DNA of 64,000 bases from Pseudomonas rhizophila (GCF_003033885.1 NZ_CP024081.1:5137255-5201254); one strand, 5' to 3'; shown: positions 18,008-26,919, counted from the first letter of the stretch. Translations and numbers: made by a program. Notes: generated from the letters alone by a model not told the origin.

Positions 18008-18098
18008 CGACTGCTGCGCAGGTTACGGGCTTGGGCTCGGCGACTGCTCTCGGTTATGCTCGGGATCACTTTTGCGTATTGCCCATTTAAGTCGAGCC

Positions 18099-19178
18099 AT
18101 GACCCGTCTATTGCGCTACACCTTGCTGGGCCTGTTGTTGATTCTCAGCCTGGCCGCCCTGTCGATCTATAGCCTGACCTGGCGCCCACAATCCCGGGAA
18201 GCACTGCCGGTCAGTTGCCCCGCCAACACCGCAACGCTCGTGCCTGGCCAGGCCTTGAAGGTGATGACCTGGAACGTCCAGTTCCTGGCCGGCAAGCGCT
18301 ACGTGTTCTGGCACGACCTGGCCCAGGGTGACGATGAAAGCCCGACCCTCGAAGACATGGCCTTCAGCCTCGACGAAGTGGCAAGGGTCATTCGCGACGA
18401 GCAACCGGACGTCGTGTTGCTCCAGGAACTGGACGACGGCGCCAAGGCCAGCGACTACCAGAACCAGCTCAAGTTGTTGCAGGAACGATTGACCGACCTG
18501 TATCCGTGCAGCACCAGCGCCTTTGACTGGAAAGCCGATTTCATCCCCGACCCGCATATCTTCGGCAGCGTCGGCCGGCAGTTGGCGACGTTGAGCCGTT
18601 ACCGCATCGATCAAGCGGAACGGGTGCAGTTGCCGGTGGCCTGGGCCAATTTCATCAGCCGTCAGTTCCAGCCGAAAAACGCTTTGTTGGTCAGTCACCT
18701 GCCGCTGAGCAGTGGTGGCCACCTGGTCGTGCTCAACACCCACCTGGAACGGGCCACGCAGCCCGATGAAACCCTGCCGAACCAGGTCAAGGCCGTGAGC
18801 AAGGTACTGGACAAACTTGAATCGCGAGGCAAACCCTGGCTGATCGGTGGCGACTTCAATCTGCTACCCCTGGGCCAATACCGGCGCCTGCCAGCCGCGC
18901 AGCGCACGCCCTACTCCGCCGACAGCCCTCTGCACCTGCTGTGGGACAAATACCCGATGATCCCCACCAACAACGAAGCCAGCGGCATCGATCGCAGCCA
19001 CTGGCTGACCCACTACCCGAACGACCCCGGCCTCAACGGCCCTGACCGCACTGTCGACTACCTGTTCTACAGCCCTCGGATCAAGCGGGTCGAGGCTCGG
19101 GTGCGGCAGGACGATACCTTGCGTATCTCCGATCATTTGCCGGTGATTGCCCGATTCCTGTTGCCGGCCACGCCGTGA
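18099..19178 (+). CDS. Endonuclease/exonuclease/phosphatase-family protein, membrane-anchored
   Basis: The protein is about 359 aa from ATG 18099. An N-terminal hydrophobic helix (YTLLGLLLILSLAALSIYSL) acts as signal anchor, so the catalytic domain is probably periplasmic. The EEP fold motifs follow: VMTWNVQFL (Asn), VVLLQELDD (catalytic Glu), LVVLNTHLERA, WLIGGDFNLLPLG (Asp-Phe-Asn), DYLFYSP and ISDHLPVIA (catalytic His). Substrates could be a phosphodiester, phospholipid or nucleic acid. The TTG at 18072 in the same frame is not needed. Confidence 0.87.
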   Translation: MTRLLRYTLLGLLLILSLAALSIYSLTWRPQSREALPVSCPANTATLVPGQALKVMTWNVQFLAGKRYVFWHDLAQGDDESPTLEDMAFSLDEVARVIRDEQPDVVLLQELDDGAKASDYQNQLKLLQERLTDLYPCSTSAFDWKADFIPDPHIFGSVGRQLATLSRYRIDQAERVQLPVAWANFISRQFQPKNALLVSHLPLSSGGHLVVLNTHLERATQPDETLPNQVKAVSKVLDKLESRGKPWLIGGDFNLLPLGQYRRLPAAQRTPYSADSPLHLLWDKYPMIPTNNEASGIDRSHWLTHYPNDPGLNGPDRTVDYLFYSPRIKRVEARVRQDDTLRISDHLPVIARFLLPATP

Positions 19179-19184
19179 TGCCAA

Positions 19185-19212
19185 GCCACATTCGCCGTCA
19201 GACGAGTGTGGC
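19185..19212. terminator. Hairpin between convergent genes
   Basis: GCCACATTCG and CGAGTGTGGC pair over 10 bp with one G-U, around an 8-nt loop. It lies between the convergent EEP gene (ends 19178) and the dehydratase gene (ends 19238). No T-run follows on either side, so termination is only suggested by position. Confidence 0.35.
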
Positions 19213-19237
19213 GCTGGTCCGAATCACCCACGCTTGA

Positions 19238-20398
19238 TCAGGGACGAGTACCTGTCTCGGCTTCCTGAACCGTCCAGGGTTTGACTTGTTCGCTCAGCGT
19301 CAGTCCCAAACCGGGGCGAGTGGGCACCAGCATCCGACCGTCGCGGGTTTCCAGACGCTCGTTGAACAGCGGTTCAAACCATTCGAAATGCTCGACCCAG
19401 GGCTCGGTCGGATAAGCGGCTGCCAGGTGAACGTGCAGTTCCATGGCGAAATGGGGAGCCAGCATCAGGCCCGCCTGCTCGGCCATTGATGCGACCTTCA
19501 GGTAAGGGGTGATGCCGCCTACTCGTGGCGCGTCGGGCATCAGGAAATCAGCGCCGCGCTGTTTGATGAACTCGGCGTGTTCAGCAACGCTGGTGAGCAT
19601 TTCACCCGTGGCAATCGGTGTATCGAACTGCTGCGCCAACGCGGCATGGCCTTCAGCGTCATAGCAGTCCAGCGGCTCTTCAATCCAGATCAGGTTGTAC
19701 GCTTCAAACTGCCGACACATGCGCTGGGCCGTCGGGCGATCCCATTGCTGGTTGGCATCCACCATCAACGGGAAGTTGTCACCCAAGTGCTTGCGCACCG
19801 CACTGACCCGTTCAATGTCGATGGCGCAATCCGGTTGCCCGACCTTCAACTTGATGCCGCCAATTCCCTTTTCTCGCGAGAGGTCAGTGTTCTTCATCAA
19901 CTGATCAAGCGGGGTGTGAAGGAAGCCACCGGAAGTGTTGTAGCAACGCACCGAGTCACGTTGAGCACCGAGCAAGCGCGCCAGCGACAGGTTGGCGCGC
20001 TTGGCCTTCAGATCCCACAACGCCACGTCGAACGCCCCGATGGCCTGGGTCGACATACCGCTGCGGCCCACCGACGCGCCAGCCCAACACAGCTTGGTCC
20101 AGAGTTTGGCAATGTCACTGGGGTTTTCCCCGATCAGCGCCGGGGCGATTTCCTTGGCATGAGCGAATTGTCCCGGCCCGCCAGCACGTTTGGAGTAACT
20201 GAAACCCAGGCCCTGATGCCCATCGACGGTCTCGATTTCGGCAAACAGGATGGCGATTTCAGTCATCGGCTTTTGCCGTCCGGTAAGGACCTTGGCATCA
20301 CTGACGGGATTGGCCAGCGGCAGGATGACCGAAGCGACACGAACCCAGGCAATTCGGTCGTCGTCGGAGGACTTGAGTGATTGTTGTTGTACGAGCAT
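19238..20398 (-). CDS. L-talarate/galactarate dehydratase (enolase superfamily)
   Basis: The protein is 386 aa from ATG 20398, preceded by AAGGAGAG. It matches the TalrD/GalrD family of the mandelate racemase group: PVSDAKVLTGRQKP, GLGFSYSKRAGG, LCWAGASVGRSGM, RCYNTSGGFLHTPLDQ, GIGGIKLKVGQ (general base Lys of K-x-K), LMVDANQQWD, WIEEPLDCYD, TPIATGEMLTS and LAPHFAMELHVHLAAAYP (catalytic His). It dehydrates hexarates to 5-keto-4-deoxy-glucarate in the cytosol. A LacI regulator precedes it on the same strand. No transporter or aldolase for the pathway lies within this window. Confidence 0.92.
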   Translation of the reverse strand: MLVQQQSLKSSDDDRIAWVRVASVILPLANPVSDAKVLTGRQKPMTEIAILFAEIETVDGHQGLGFSYSKRAGGPGQFAHAKEIAPALIGENPSDIAKLWTKLCWAGASVGRSGMSTQAIGAFDVALWDLKAKRANLSLARLLGAQRDSVRCYNTSGGFLHTPLDQLMKNTDLSREKGIGGIKLKVGQPDCAIDIERVSAVRKHLGDNFPLMVDANQQWDRPTAQRMCRQFEAYNLIWIEEPLDCYDAEGHAALAQQFDTPIATGEMLTSVAEHAEFIKQRGADFLMPDAPRVGGITPYLKVASMAEQAGLMLAPHFAMELHVHLAAAYPTEPWVEHFEWFEPLFNERLETRDGRMLVPTRPGLGLTLSEQVKPWTVQEAETGTRP

Positions 20399-20430
20399 GG
20401 GGCTCTCCTTGGACAGGCTCTGAAGGCGAC

Positions 20431-20448
20431 GATGATTGCGCAATCATC
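20431..20448. promoter_or_regulatory. Palindromic operator A (proximal to dehydratase)
   Basis: GATGATTGCGCAATCATC is a perfect 18-bp palindrome, 33 nt before the dehydratase start. It shares the 14-bp core TGATTGCGCAATCA with operator B. An even, CG-centred palindrome of this length next to a LacI-family gene is the usual LacI-type operator. Confidence 0.75.
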
Positions 20449-20457
20449 ACGAGACGT

Positions 20458-20490
20458 AAAAAAGACCTTCGTCGATGCTTCAGAAGGTCT
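20458..20490 (-). terminator. Intrinsic terminator in the lacI-dehydratase gap
   Basis: On the minus strand AGACCTTC pairs with GAAGGTCT (8 bp, 12-nt loop) and is followed by TTTTTT. It lies about 70 nt after the LacI-type gene's stop and about 60 nt before the dehydratase start, between the two operators. It may simply end the regulator transcript, or act as an attenuator if the dehydratase promoter is upstream of it. Confidence 0.75.
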
Positions 20491-20499
20491 CTTGCCTCG

Positions 20500-20527
20500 A
20501 TACTACACTGATTGCGCAATCATTCAA
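20500..20527 (-). promoter_or_regulatory. Candidate promoter around operator B
   Basis: On the minus strand TTGAAT (20527-20522) and TAGTAT (20505-20500) are 16 nt apart, each matching 4 of 6 consensus positions. The operator B palindrome fills the spacer. If real, its transcript would cross the terminator at 20458-20490 before reaching the dehydratase gene. A second weak candidate, TTTACG-N17-AATCAT, lies downstream of the terminator and overlaps operator A. Confidence 0.35.
20509..20522. promoter_or_regulatory. Palindromic operator B (distal)
   Basis: TGATTGCGCAATCA is a perfect 14-bp palindrome identical to the core of operator A. The centres are 76 bp apart, about seven helical turns, so both sites face the same side of the helix and a DNA loop is possible. 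Confidence 0.75.
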
Positions 20528-20560
20528 TCCCGTAAATCCCCGGAAAATCGACTGCCAGGC

Positions 20561-21613
20561 TCAGGTACTGGCGCGGTCGATGAACGTGAAGCCGGTGTCA
20601 ATTCGCACGGGTTTGAGATGGGCGCCGGGATTGTCGAATCGTTCAAGCAGTGCCTCAGCCACTTGCAGGCCAATCCTGCCGCCGTCGACGCTGACGGTCG
20701 ACAGCGCCGGGTAAACCTGCGCCGCGCTGCTGAGATCCCCGAAGCCCATGACGGCCAGCTCAGCGGGCACCTTCAAGCCAAGGCTGGCGGCTTGCGCCAA
20801 CACACCTTGAGCCACGGTATCGGAGCTGCACACCACGATGTCGGGGCGCACCGGCAGATCCAGCAGCCGCCGCAGCCCCTCGCGCCCCACCTCCAGCGTG
20901 GCGGGGGGCGCCAGGACTTCCATGGGCACCTCTTCAATGCCCTGGCGCTGCAGCTCGGCGATAAGACTGTTGCAGCGACGCAGGCCACGCGGGTCGCTGA
21001 TGGTCACCACGGAAAAGCGCTGGTAACCCTTTTCAAGCAAATGTCGCGCGGTCTCTTGCCCGACTTTTTCATGGGAGAAGCCAACCAGCATGTCCAAAGG
21101 GTCTTCACTCAAATCCCAGGCCTCGACCACGGGAATTCCCGCCTGGGCGAGTCGCAAGCGGCTTGATTCGGTATGAAGCGTACCGGTCAATACGATGCCG
21201 TCCGGACGACGACCGAGTACGGCTTCAAGCAGTTTCTCTTCCTGCTCCGCGCTGTAGCCGGTCAGACCGAGCAGGGTTTGATAGCCCGCTTGGGTCAGGC
21301 GGTCCATCAGCGATTGCACGGTGTCTGCAAAAATGGAGTTAGCGATGGTTGGAAGGAAAATCGCCACCAGACGACTTTTGTTGCTCGCCAGGCTACCCGC
21401 CAGCATGTTCGGCACATAGCCCGATTGGCGCACCGCTTCGCGGACCTTCTCCCGCGTGTTCTCGCTCACCAGTTCCGGGCGATGCAAAGCCCTGGAAACG
21501 GTCATTGGCGAGACGCCTGCAATCTTTGCCACATCGATCAACGTCAGGCTCGAACCCCTGGTGGCCAAGGTCATCGGTGCCTGGGAGGTGGGCGCTGCTG
21601 GTTTCTTTGCCAT
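20561..21613 (-). CDS. LacI-family transcriptional regulator (probable hexarate regulator)
   Basis: The protein is 350 aa from ATG 21613. The N-terminal LacI helix-turn-helix reads TLIDVAKIAGVSPMTVSRAL, with hinge NMLAGSLASNKSRLVAIFLP. The periplasmic-binding-protein-like sugar domain follows, with VVCSSDTVAQGVLAQAASLGLKVP and LAVMGFGDL. It resembles GntR(LacI)-type sugar-acid regulators. The dehydratase downstream and the two nearby palindromes make control of hexarate use likely. An in-frame ATG at 21637 adds 8 residues. The gene has its own terminator in the gap downstream. Confidence 0.88.
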   Translation of the reverse strand: MAKKPAAPTSQAPMTLATRGSSLTLIDVAKIAGVSPMTVSRALHRPELVSENTREKVREAVRQSGYVPNMLAGSLASNKSRLVAIFLPTIANSIFADTVQSLMDRLTQAGYQTLLGLTGYSAEQEEKLLEAVLGRRPDGIVLTGTLHTESSRLRLAQAGIPVVEAWDLSEDPLDMLVGFSHEKVGQETARHLLEKGYQRFSVVTISDPRGLRRCNSLIAELQRQGIEEVPMEVLAPPATLEVGREGLRRLLDLPVRPDIVVCSSDTVAQGVLAQAASLGLKVPAELAVMGFGDLSSAAQVYPALSTVSVDGGRIGLQVAEALLERFDNPGAHLKPVRIDTGFTFIDRAST

Positions 21614-21723
21614 GAACTGTTCCGAATCTGAAGCCAAGTAACCGGGACTGCGTATAAAGCAGTTGATGGGTCAGTGAATCTACCATTTGCGCCCCCGTGC
21701 TGGCGGGCCAAACCGGCGGTTTA

Positions 21724-24240
21724 TCACTTGCGGGGTTTGATCCGGGCCGTGGCTTCGGCCACCAGCGGATCGTCCGGCCAGTAATGCTTGGGATAACGTC
21801 CCTTGAGGTCTTTCTTTACTTCGGCATAGGTGCTGCGCCAGAAATTCGCCAGATCCTGGGTCACCTGCACCGGTCGCCGCGCCGGTGACAACAGGTGCAG
21901 TTTGACGACCTGTCGGCCGCCGGCAATGCGTGGGGTGTCGGCCAGGCCGAACAGTTCCTGCAAGCGTACCGCGAGAATCGGCGGGTGTTCGCTGTAGTCC
22001 AGGCGAATCGACGAGCCCGAGGGCACGCTCAGATGATGGGGTGCCCATTCATCCAGCCGCTGCGGCAAGGGCCAGGGCAGCAGGTTGTGGACGATACTCG
22101 ACAGATCCAGGTTGGCGAAATGACTGAGGCGTGACACGCGTCCCAGGTACGGCATCAACCATTGCTCAAGCGTGTTCAGTAGCGCCCCGTCGCTGACATC
22201 TGGCCAATCACTCTCGCTCTTGGCCTCCAGGTCGAGCCGGCGCAACAGTGCCACCCGCGCCTGCCATTGCCGCAGCTCCGGCGTCCAGGGCAGCAACTCC
22301 AGACCCTTGCGCCGTACCAGATTCACCAGCGCCTGGTTGCGCGCCGACTCATCCAGGCCGGTCAGTGGCTCACGGCTGAGCACCAGTTCGCCGACCTTGC
22401 GCTGGCGCTCGGCCCGCAGCACGCCCTCACGCTCGTCCCAATCCAGTTGATCCACCGTGCGCACCTGTTCGGCCAGCACCGAATCAAACAGCGCCGGATC
22501 GAAGTCCGTCGCCAGGTAGATCCGTTCTTCCCGCTGCCCCTGACGGCTGCCCAGGTCGGCGATCACCAGCCACGGCTGTTTCATCAGGCTGTCCGCTTCG
22601 GCAAACAACGCTGCACGGCCGTTGGCCAGGCGATACTCCGCCCCGCCGGGCCGCCGCTGTTGAGCGACGCGATCCGGGTAGGCCAACGCCAGTAAAGCGC
22701 CCAGCCAGCGCGGATGTTCGGGGTCGGCGACGGCGTCTTCGGCCTTGCCCCGCAGGTAACCGCGATATTGCCGGGCCAGTTGCCGCGCCCGCTGTACCCC
22801 GCCCTGGGCGCCACGGGCCGCCCGCTCTTCACCGGACAGCAACGCCAGGCGCGTGTGCAGGTCCGCCCCGGCGCCACGCAGAATGTCTCGCTCCCCCAAC
22901 AGCGCCGCGACGTTGCACGCCATGTCCGCCAGCCCCAGCGACTGCCCGCGCAGCAACAAATGCGCGATGCGCGGGTGAGCCGGCAGTTCGGCCATGGCTT
23001 GGCCATGACGGGTCAGTTGCTCGCCGTCCAGCGCGCCCAGGCGTTGCAGCAGCTCCTGCGCCTGGGCATAAGCGGCGGTGGGCGGGATGTCGAGCCAGAC
23101 CAATTGCTGCGGCGTCACGCCCCAACGCCCCAATTGCAGAGCCAGCCCGGCCAGGTCCGCCGAAAGAATCTCTGCGCTGCCATAAGCGGCCAGTTGTTCG
23201 TGCTGGTCTTCGGACCACAACCGATAGCACACCCCCGGCTCCAGACGCCCGGCCCGCCCGGCCCGCTGAGTGGCGCTGGCCCGGGAAATCCGCTGGGTGT
23301 CGAGGCGAGTCATACCGCTGCCCGGATCGAAACGCGGCACCCGCGCCAATCCGGCATCGATCACCACCCGCACGCCATTGATGGTCAGGCTGGTTTCGGC
23401 GATGTTGGTGGCCAGCACCACTTTGCGCTGGCCGGGCGGCGCCGGGTCGATGGCCGCGCGTTGGGCGGCGAGGTCCAGCTCGCCATGCAACGGACAGAGC
23501 AGCACATTGCCGCCTTCACCCAAGGCATCGGCCAGTTGCTGATGAACCCGGCGGATCTCCGCTTGCCCAGGCAAGAACACCAGCACGCTGCCGGTTTCAT
23601 CGTGCAGCGCTTCCAGCACGGTCTGCACCAGGCGCGGCTCGATGAACTCGCCGGGCTGGAACGGCCGGCCCCAGCGCACCGTCACCGGGAACATGCGCCC
23701 CTCACTGCGCAGGATCGGCGCGTCGTCCAACAACCCGGCCAGGCGCTCGCCTTCCAGCGTCGCGGACATCAGCAGGATTTTCAGCGGCTGGTCGTCGCGA
23801 AACAGCTCGCGGCCATTGAGACTCAAGGCCAGGGCCAGGTCGGCGTCGAGACTGCGTTCGTGGAATTCATCAAAAATCAGCAGCCCCACACCCTCCAGCG
23901 CCGGGTCGTCCTGCAAGCGGCGGGTGAGGATGCCTTCGGTGACCACTTCAATGCGGGTCTTGGGGCCCACCTTGCTGTCGAGACGAATTCGGTAGCCGAC
24001 GGTTTCACCGACCTTTTCCCCCAGCTCGCTGGCCAGTCGCTCGGCCGCCGCCCGTGCCGCCAGGCGCCGGGGCTCAAGCATCAGAATCGTCTGCCCGGCC
24101 AGCCAGGACTCATTCAACAGGGCCAAGGGGACGCGGGTGGTTTTACCAGCGCCGGGCGGCGCTTCGAGCACGGCTTCGTGACGCGACGCCAAGGCTTGAC
24201 GCAGGGCAGGTAAAACTTCATCAATCGGCAAAGAAATCAT
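21724..24240 (-). CDS. hrpB: ATP-dependent helicase HrpB
   Basis: The protein is 838 aa from ATG 24240 (MISLPIDEVLPALRQAL). DEAH-type helicase motifs are clear: I APPGAGKTT, II DEFHE, III SATL, TNIAETSLTI and QRAGRAGR (VI). The HrpB C-terminal region (helicase-associated, OB-like and HrpB_C) follows, with WAPHHLSVPSGSSIRLDY and the end YPKHYWPDDPLVAEATAR, which is diagnostic. HrpB is a DExH RNA helicase of uncertain cellular role. The ATG at 24309 is in frame but would lengthen the N-terminus without support. Confidence 0.95.
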   Translation of the reverse strand: MISLPIDEVLPALRQALASRHEAVLEAPPGAGKTTRVPLALLNESWLAGQTILMLEPRRLAARAAAERLASELGEKVGETVGYRIRLDSKVGPKTRIEVVTEGILTRRLQDDPALEGVGLLIFDEFHERSLDADLALALSLNGRELFRDDQPLKILLMSATLEGERLAGLLDDAPILRSEGRMFPVTVRWGRPFQPGEFIEPRLVQTVLEALHDETGSVLVFLPGQAEIRRVHQQLADALGEGGNVLLCPLHGELDLAAQRAAIDPAPPGQRKVVLATNIAETSLTINGVRVVIDAGLARVPRFDPGSGMTRLDTQRISRASATQRAGRAGRLEPGVCYRLWSEDQHEQLAAYGSAEILSADLAGLALQLGRWGVTPQQLVWLDIPPTAAYAQAQELLQRLGALDGEQLTRHGQAMAELPAHPRIAHLLLRGQSLGLADMACNVAALLGERDILRGAGADLHTRLALLSGEERAARGAQGGVQRARQLARQYRGYLRGKAEDAVADPEHPRWLGALLALAYPDRVAQQRRPGGAEYRLANGRAALFAEADSLMKQPWLVIADLGSRQGQREERIYLATDFDPALFDSVLAEQVRTVDQLDWDEREGVLRAERQRKVGELVLSREPLTGLDESARNQALVNLVRRKGLELLPWTPELRQWQARVALLRRLDLEAKSESDWPDVSDGALLNTLEQWLMPYLGRVSRLSHFANLDLSSIVHNLLPWPLPQRLDEWAPHHLSVPSGSSIRLDYSEHPPILAVRLQELFGLADTPRIAGGRQVVKLHLLSPARRPVQVTQDLANFWRSTYAEVKKDLKGRYPKHYWPDDPLVAEATARIKPRK

Positions 24241-24335
24241 GCTGGCTCCAAAACAGAGGGCCGAGTATAACGGCGAACTGTTTAGCGTGGTCTGGACTCC
24301 AACCAGCAACGCCTTTACCTGCTCAGGAGATTGCT

Positions 24336-24755
24336 ATGCGTATTCCCTTTCGCGTGATCGGCGGCGTTCTGGTCGCCTCCCTGCTGACCCAGATCAGCGC
24401 CTGCGGCTCGATCTTCTACCCCGACCGTCGCGGCCAGATCGACGGCAAGATCGACCCGGCGATTGCCGCGCTGGACGCCGTCGGCCTGCTGTTCTACATC
24501 ATCCCCGGCCTGATCGCGTTCGCCGTGGACTTCGCCACCGGGGCGATTTATTTCGAGCCCGGCAGAAGCGTCCAGATCGAGCCAGAAAAACTCAAGCCGG
24601 CGATCAACGCCGACGGCAGCGTCAACAACCAAAAGCTGCAAGCGATTTTGGAGAGCGAACTGGGCCGCAGTTTCCCCCTGGACGACCCACGTTTGATCCA
24701 AAGCAAGGGCAACGCCCAGCAACTGGCCGCCCTCGGGCTTAAACCGGCCGCGTGA
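24336..24755 (+). CDS. Small predicted lipoprotein
   Basis: The 139-aa protein starts MRIPFRVIGGVLVASLL and has a lipobox ISAC, so Cys23 should be lipidated. GSIFYPDRRGQIDGKIDPAI follows, then a hydrophobic stretch (VGLLFYIIPGLIAFAVDFAT) and a soluble C-terminus with IEPEKLKPAINADGSV. This pattern (lipoprotein, FYPxRRGQ, transmembrane-like hairpin) recurs in proteobacterial lipoproteins of the YceK/YidQ kind; the function is unknown. AGGAGA lies 5 nt upstream of ATG. It is divergent from hrpB and precedes fieF by 28 bp. Confidence 0.8.
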   Translation: MRIPFRVIGGVLVASLLTQISACGSIFYPDRRGQIDGKIDPAIAALDAVGLLFYIIPGLIAFAVDFATGAIYFEPGRSVQIEPEKLKPAINADGSVNNQKLQAILESELGRSFPLDDPRLIQSKGNAQQLAALGLKPAA

Positions 24756-24783
24756 TGGGCGCTATTGAAGGAACGACCGCGCC

Positions 24784-25677
24784 ATGACCACCAGCACCGA
24801 ACATGCCCGTCTGCTGCGTCTGGCCACCCGTGCTTCGGTGGCCGTGGCGCTTATTCTGGTCGTTGCCAAGGCACTGGCCTGGTGGCTGAGCGGCTCGGTG
24901 AGCATGCTCGCCGGCCTGACCGACTCGGCGCTGGACGGCGTCACGTCGCTGCTCAACCTGCTGGCGGTGCATTACGCATTGCGCCCCGCCGACGAGGACC
25001 ATCGTTACGGCCACGGCAAAGCTGAGTCCCTGGCCGGCATGGCCCAGGCATTGTTCATCGGCGGCAGTGCGGTGTTGATTGCGCTACAGGCGTTTGAGCG
25101 TCTGAAAAACCCGGTCCCGGTGGAAGCGGCCTGGCTCAGTGTCGGCGTGATCGTATTCTCCCTGGGGCTGACCCTGGCCTTGTTGGCGCTGCAACATCGG
25201 GTCGTCCGCGCCACCGGCTCCAACGCCGTGCGCGCTGACTCGCTGCACTATCGCTCGGATCTGTTGCTCAACGGCAGCATCCTGGTCGCCCTGGTGCTGG
25301 CCGGGTTGGGCTGGCATCAACTGGATGCCTGGTTCGGCCTGGGCATCGCCGTCTACATCCTGTGGAGCGCGATCCAGATCGCTCGGGAAAGCTTCGCGGT
25401 ATTGATGGATGAGGAACTGCCGCCCGACGTCAGCCAGCGCATGCTGGAACTGGCCTGCGCGGTGCCCGGGGTACTGGGTGCCCACGATCTGCGCACGCGG
25501 ATCTCAGGTAACCATTGGTTCGTGCAACTGCATCTGGAACTGCCGGGAGAACTGACCCTGTCCGTAGCCCACGGCATCAGCGACCAGGCCGCCGATGCCA
25601 TACACCGCGCCTATCCGAAGGCGGAAGTGTTGGTGCATGCCGATCCGTCGGAAGTGGTGAAGCGCACCAGCGCCTGA
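24784..25677 (+). CDS. fieF: Cation diffusion facilitator (FieF/YiiP-like)
   Basis: The 297-aa protein has six transmembrane helices and the CDF signatures. SVSMLAGLTDSALDGVTSLLN carries the Asp-x-x-x-Asp metal site (shown in parts: AGLTDSALDG), DEDHRYGHGKAESLAGM is the loop after helix 2, and VRADSLHYRSDLLLN is the helix 5 pair. The C-terminal cytoplasmic dimerisation domain ends with LVHADPSE. Such exporters remove Zn2+ or Fe2+ in exchange for protons. The HxxD/DxxxD pattern matches the Zn/Fe subgroup. It lies just downstream of the lipoprotein gene. Confidence 0.93.
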   Translation: MTTSTEHARLLRLATRASVAVALILVVAKALAWWLSGSVSMLAGLTDSALDGVTSLLNLLAVHYALRPADEDHRYGHGKAESLAGMAQALFIGGSAVLIALQAFERLKNPVPVEAAWLSVGVIVFSLGLTLALLALQHRVVRATGSNAVRADSLHYRSDLLLNGSILVALVLAGLGWHQLDAWFGLGIAVYILWSAIQIARESFAVLMDEELPPDVSQRMLELACAVPGVLGAHDLRTRISGNHWFVQLHLELPGELTLSVAHGISDQAADAIHRAYPKAEVLVHADPSEVVKRTSA

Positions 25678-25691
25678 CGCCGAACACAGAA

Positions 25692-25792
25692 CCCCGTGGC
25701 GAGGGAGCTTGCTCCCGCTGGCCTGCGCAGCAGGCCCAATATTTTACGGTCGCTGCGCAACCGAGCGGGAGCAAGCTCCCTCGCCACAGGGG
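25692..25792. repeat. REPIN, family 2
   Basis: GTGGCGAGGGAGCTTGCTCC and its reverse complement lie at the two ends of a ~100-bp element, with inner stems around GCCTGCGCAGCAGGC and GGTCGCTGCGCAACCG. This is a different REP sequence from the GGGAGCGAGC family. It sits between the convergent fieF and DUF6515 genes. Confidence 0.9.
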
Positions 25793-25812
25793 AGTGTTTT
25801 TCTTTCGAGTGA

Positions 25813-26793
25813 TCAGTACGTCACCTGATACCCACGACTGCTCAAGCAACTCCCTTGGGCCTGACGATAGGTCTGTACCACTTGCGGCGCGGGCGGGTAG
25901 GTGTAGTTGCGCGGATCGAAACCGCTCTGCTGCACCGCCCAGCGATAGCATTCGTAGCCATCCTGATTGACCTGCTCGGGAGACTGGCCGTTGGCTGGAT
26001 AAGCCACCACATCGTAGCTGTTGCCTTGGGGCTGGGGCTGCGGGTTGCTCACCGGCGCGTCAACGACGACGTAGTCCCGGGTGTTGGCTTCGTAGATGTA
26101 ATAGGCACCGGCGGCGAGGAAAAACAGCGAGCCGCCGATCCAGACTTCCCGGGCATAATCGGGCAGATAACGGGTACGGATTCCGCGCGGCGGCTCAACC
26201 ACGATATAGCGCGGCCCTTGGGGGCGATACCAGTAACCGCCCGAATAAAAATAGTCATGGCCACGGTAAGGCACGCGGTAGTGACGATCCGGAAAACGAT
26301 CGATTACATACCCAGGACGATATTGCGGCCCCGGCCCCCAGCCGTTGCCATGACCGTCCGGCCGACCGGACCAGTGCTGATCAGGGCGAGGGTCATGGCT
26401 GGGGCGTGGCCCACCGCTCGGATAACCATCACTGCGGCGCGGAATATCGCGGTAGTAACCCGGCCTCGGCTCCTGGGTCTGGGTCACGCTGTCGGGGCGG
26501 CCCTGGATCGGCAGGCTGTTACCCGGTGGCTGCGGCGGACGACCATTGGGGTCTTGCGGCGGGCGGTTGTAGGGCTGGCCGCCTTGAGCGTGAGGCTGGA
26601 CCTCAAACTGGCGGCTGTTGTCGCCGCGAATGATCTCGTTGCTCTGTGGCCGGGGTTGGCCTGAATAACCCTGGCCATTGCCACCTCGCCCGTCCGGGCC
26701 GCCACGATTTTGCTGATCGTCGGCCACTCCCTGCGCACTGACACTTGCCCACAACAGACCAACACCTGCCAAACGCCAGATGCGCGACTTCAT
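25813..26793 (-). CDS. DUF6515-family secreted/envelope protein
   Basis: The protein is about 326 aa from ATG 26793 (GAGGAA ribosome site), with a signal peptide (MKSRIWRLAGVGLLWASVSA). A long low-complexity Gln/Gly/Pro/Arg-rich region follows, typical of an unstructured periplasmic linker. The folded part has DYFYSGGYWYRPQGPRYIVV and one transmembrane helix (EVWIGGSLFFLAAGAYYIY). The C-terminal repeat-like region has Cys in YECYRWAVQQSGFDP and SCLSSRGYQV. The function is unknown. A strong minus-strand terminator upstream (26894-26919) separates it from whatever is transcribed from the lrp side. Confidence 0.8.
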   Translation of the reverse strand: MKSRIWRLAGVGLLWASVSAQGVADDQQNRGGPDGRGGNGQGYSGQPRPQSNEIIRGDNSRQFEVQPHAQGGQPYNRPPQDPNGRPPQPPGNSLPIQGRPDSVTQTQEPRPGYYRDIPRRSDGYPSGGPRPSHDPRPDQHWSGRPDGHGNGWGPGPQYRPGYVIDRFPDRHYRVPYRGHDYFYSGGYWYRPQGPRYIVVEPPRGIRTRYLPDYAREVWIGGSLFFLAAGAYYIYEANTRDYVVVDAPVSNPQPQPQGNSYDVVAYPANGQSPEQVNQDGYECYRWAVQQSGFDPRNYTYPPAPQVVQTYRQAQGSCLSSRGYQVTY

Positions 26794-26893
26794 GAAATTC
26801 CTCACAACGGTTCAGGGCCTGATGAATGAGACTGGAAAAGCCTAGGCCGGTTCTGCGACAGGTTATCAGTCGCCGCCATTATTTCGCAGGCAT

Positions 26894-26919
26894 AAAAAAG
26901 GGAGGCCCGTCGGCCTCCC
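26894..26919 (-). terminator. Strong intrinsic terminator without an assigned gene
   Basis: On the minus strand GGGAGGCC pairs with GGCCTCCC (8 bp, 4-nt loop) and is followed directly by TTTTTT. Reading the plus strand, no U-tract follows, so it works on the minus strand only. No recognised minus-strand gene lies upstream between here and lrp (27209), which implies an unannotated transcript. Confidence 0.8.

Noticed and set aside
21660..21723. AAACCG/CGGTTT repeat after hrpB as a terminator
   Set aside because: The stem is only 5-6 bp and is not followed by a T-run, so support is too weak.
23000..24200. Long plus-strand frame opposite hrpB
   Set aside because: It is a GC-rich shadow of hrpB with no domain signature or start context.
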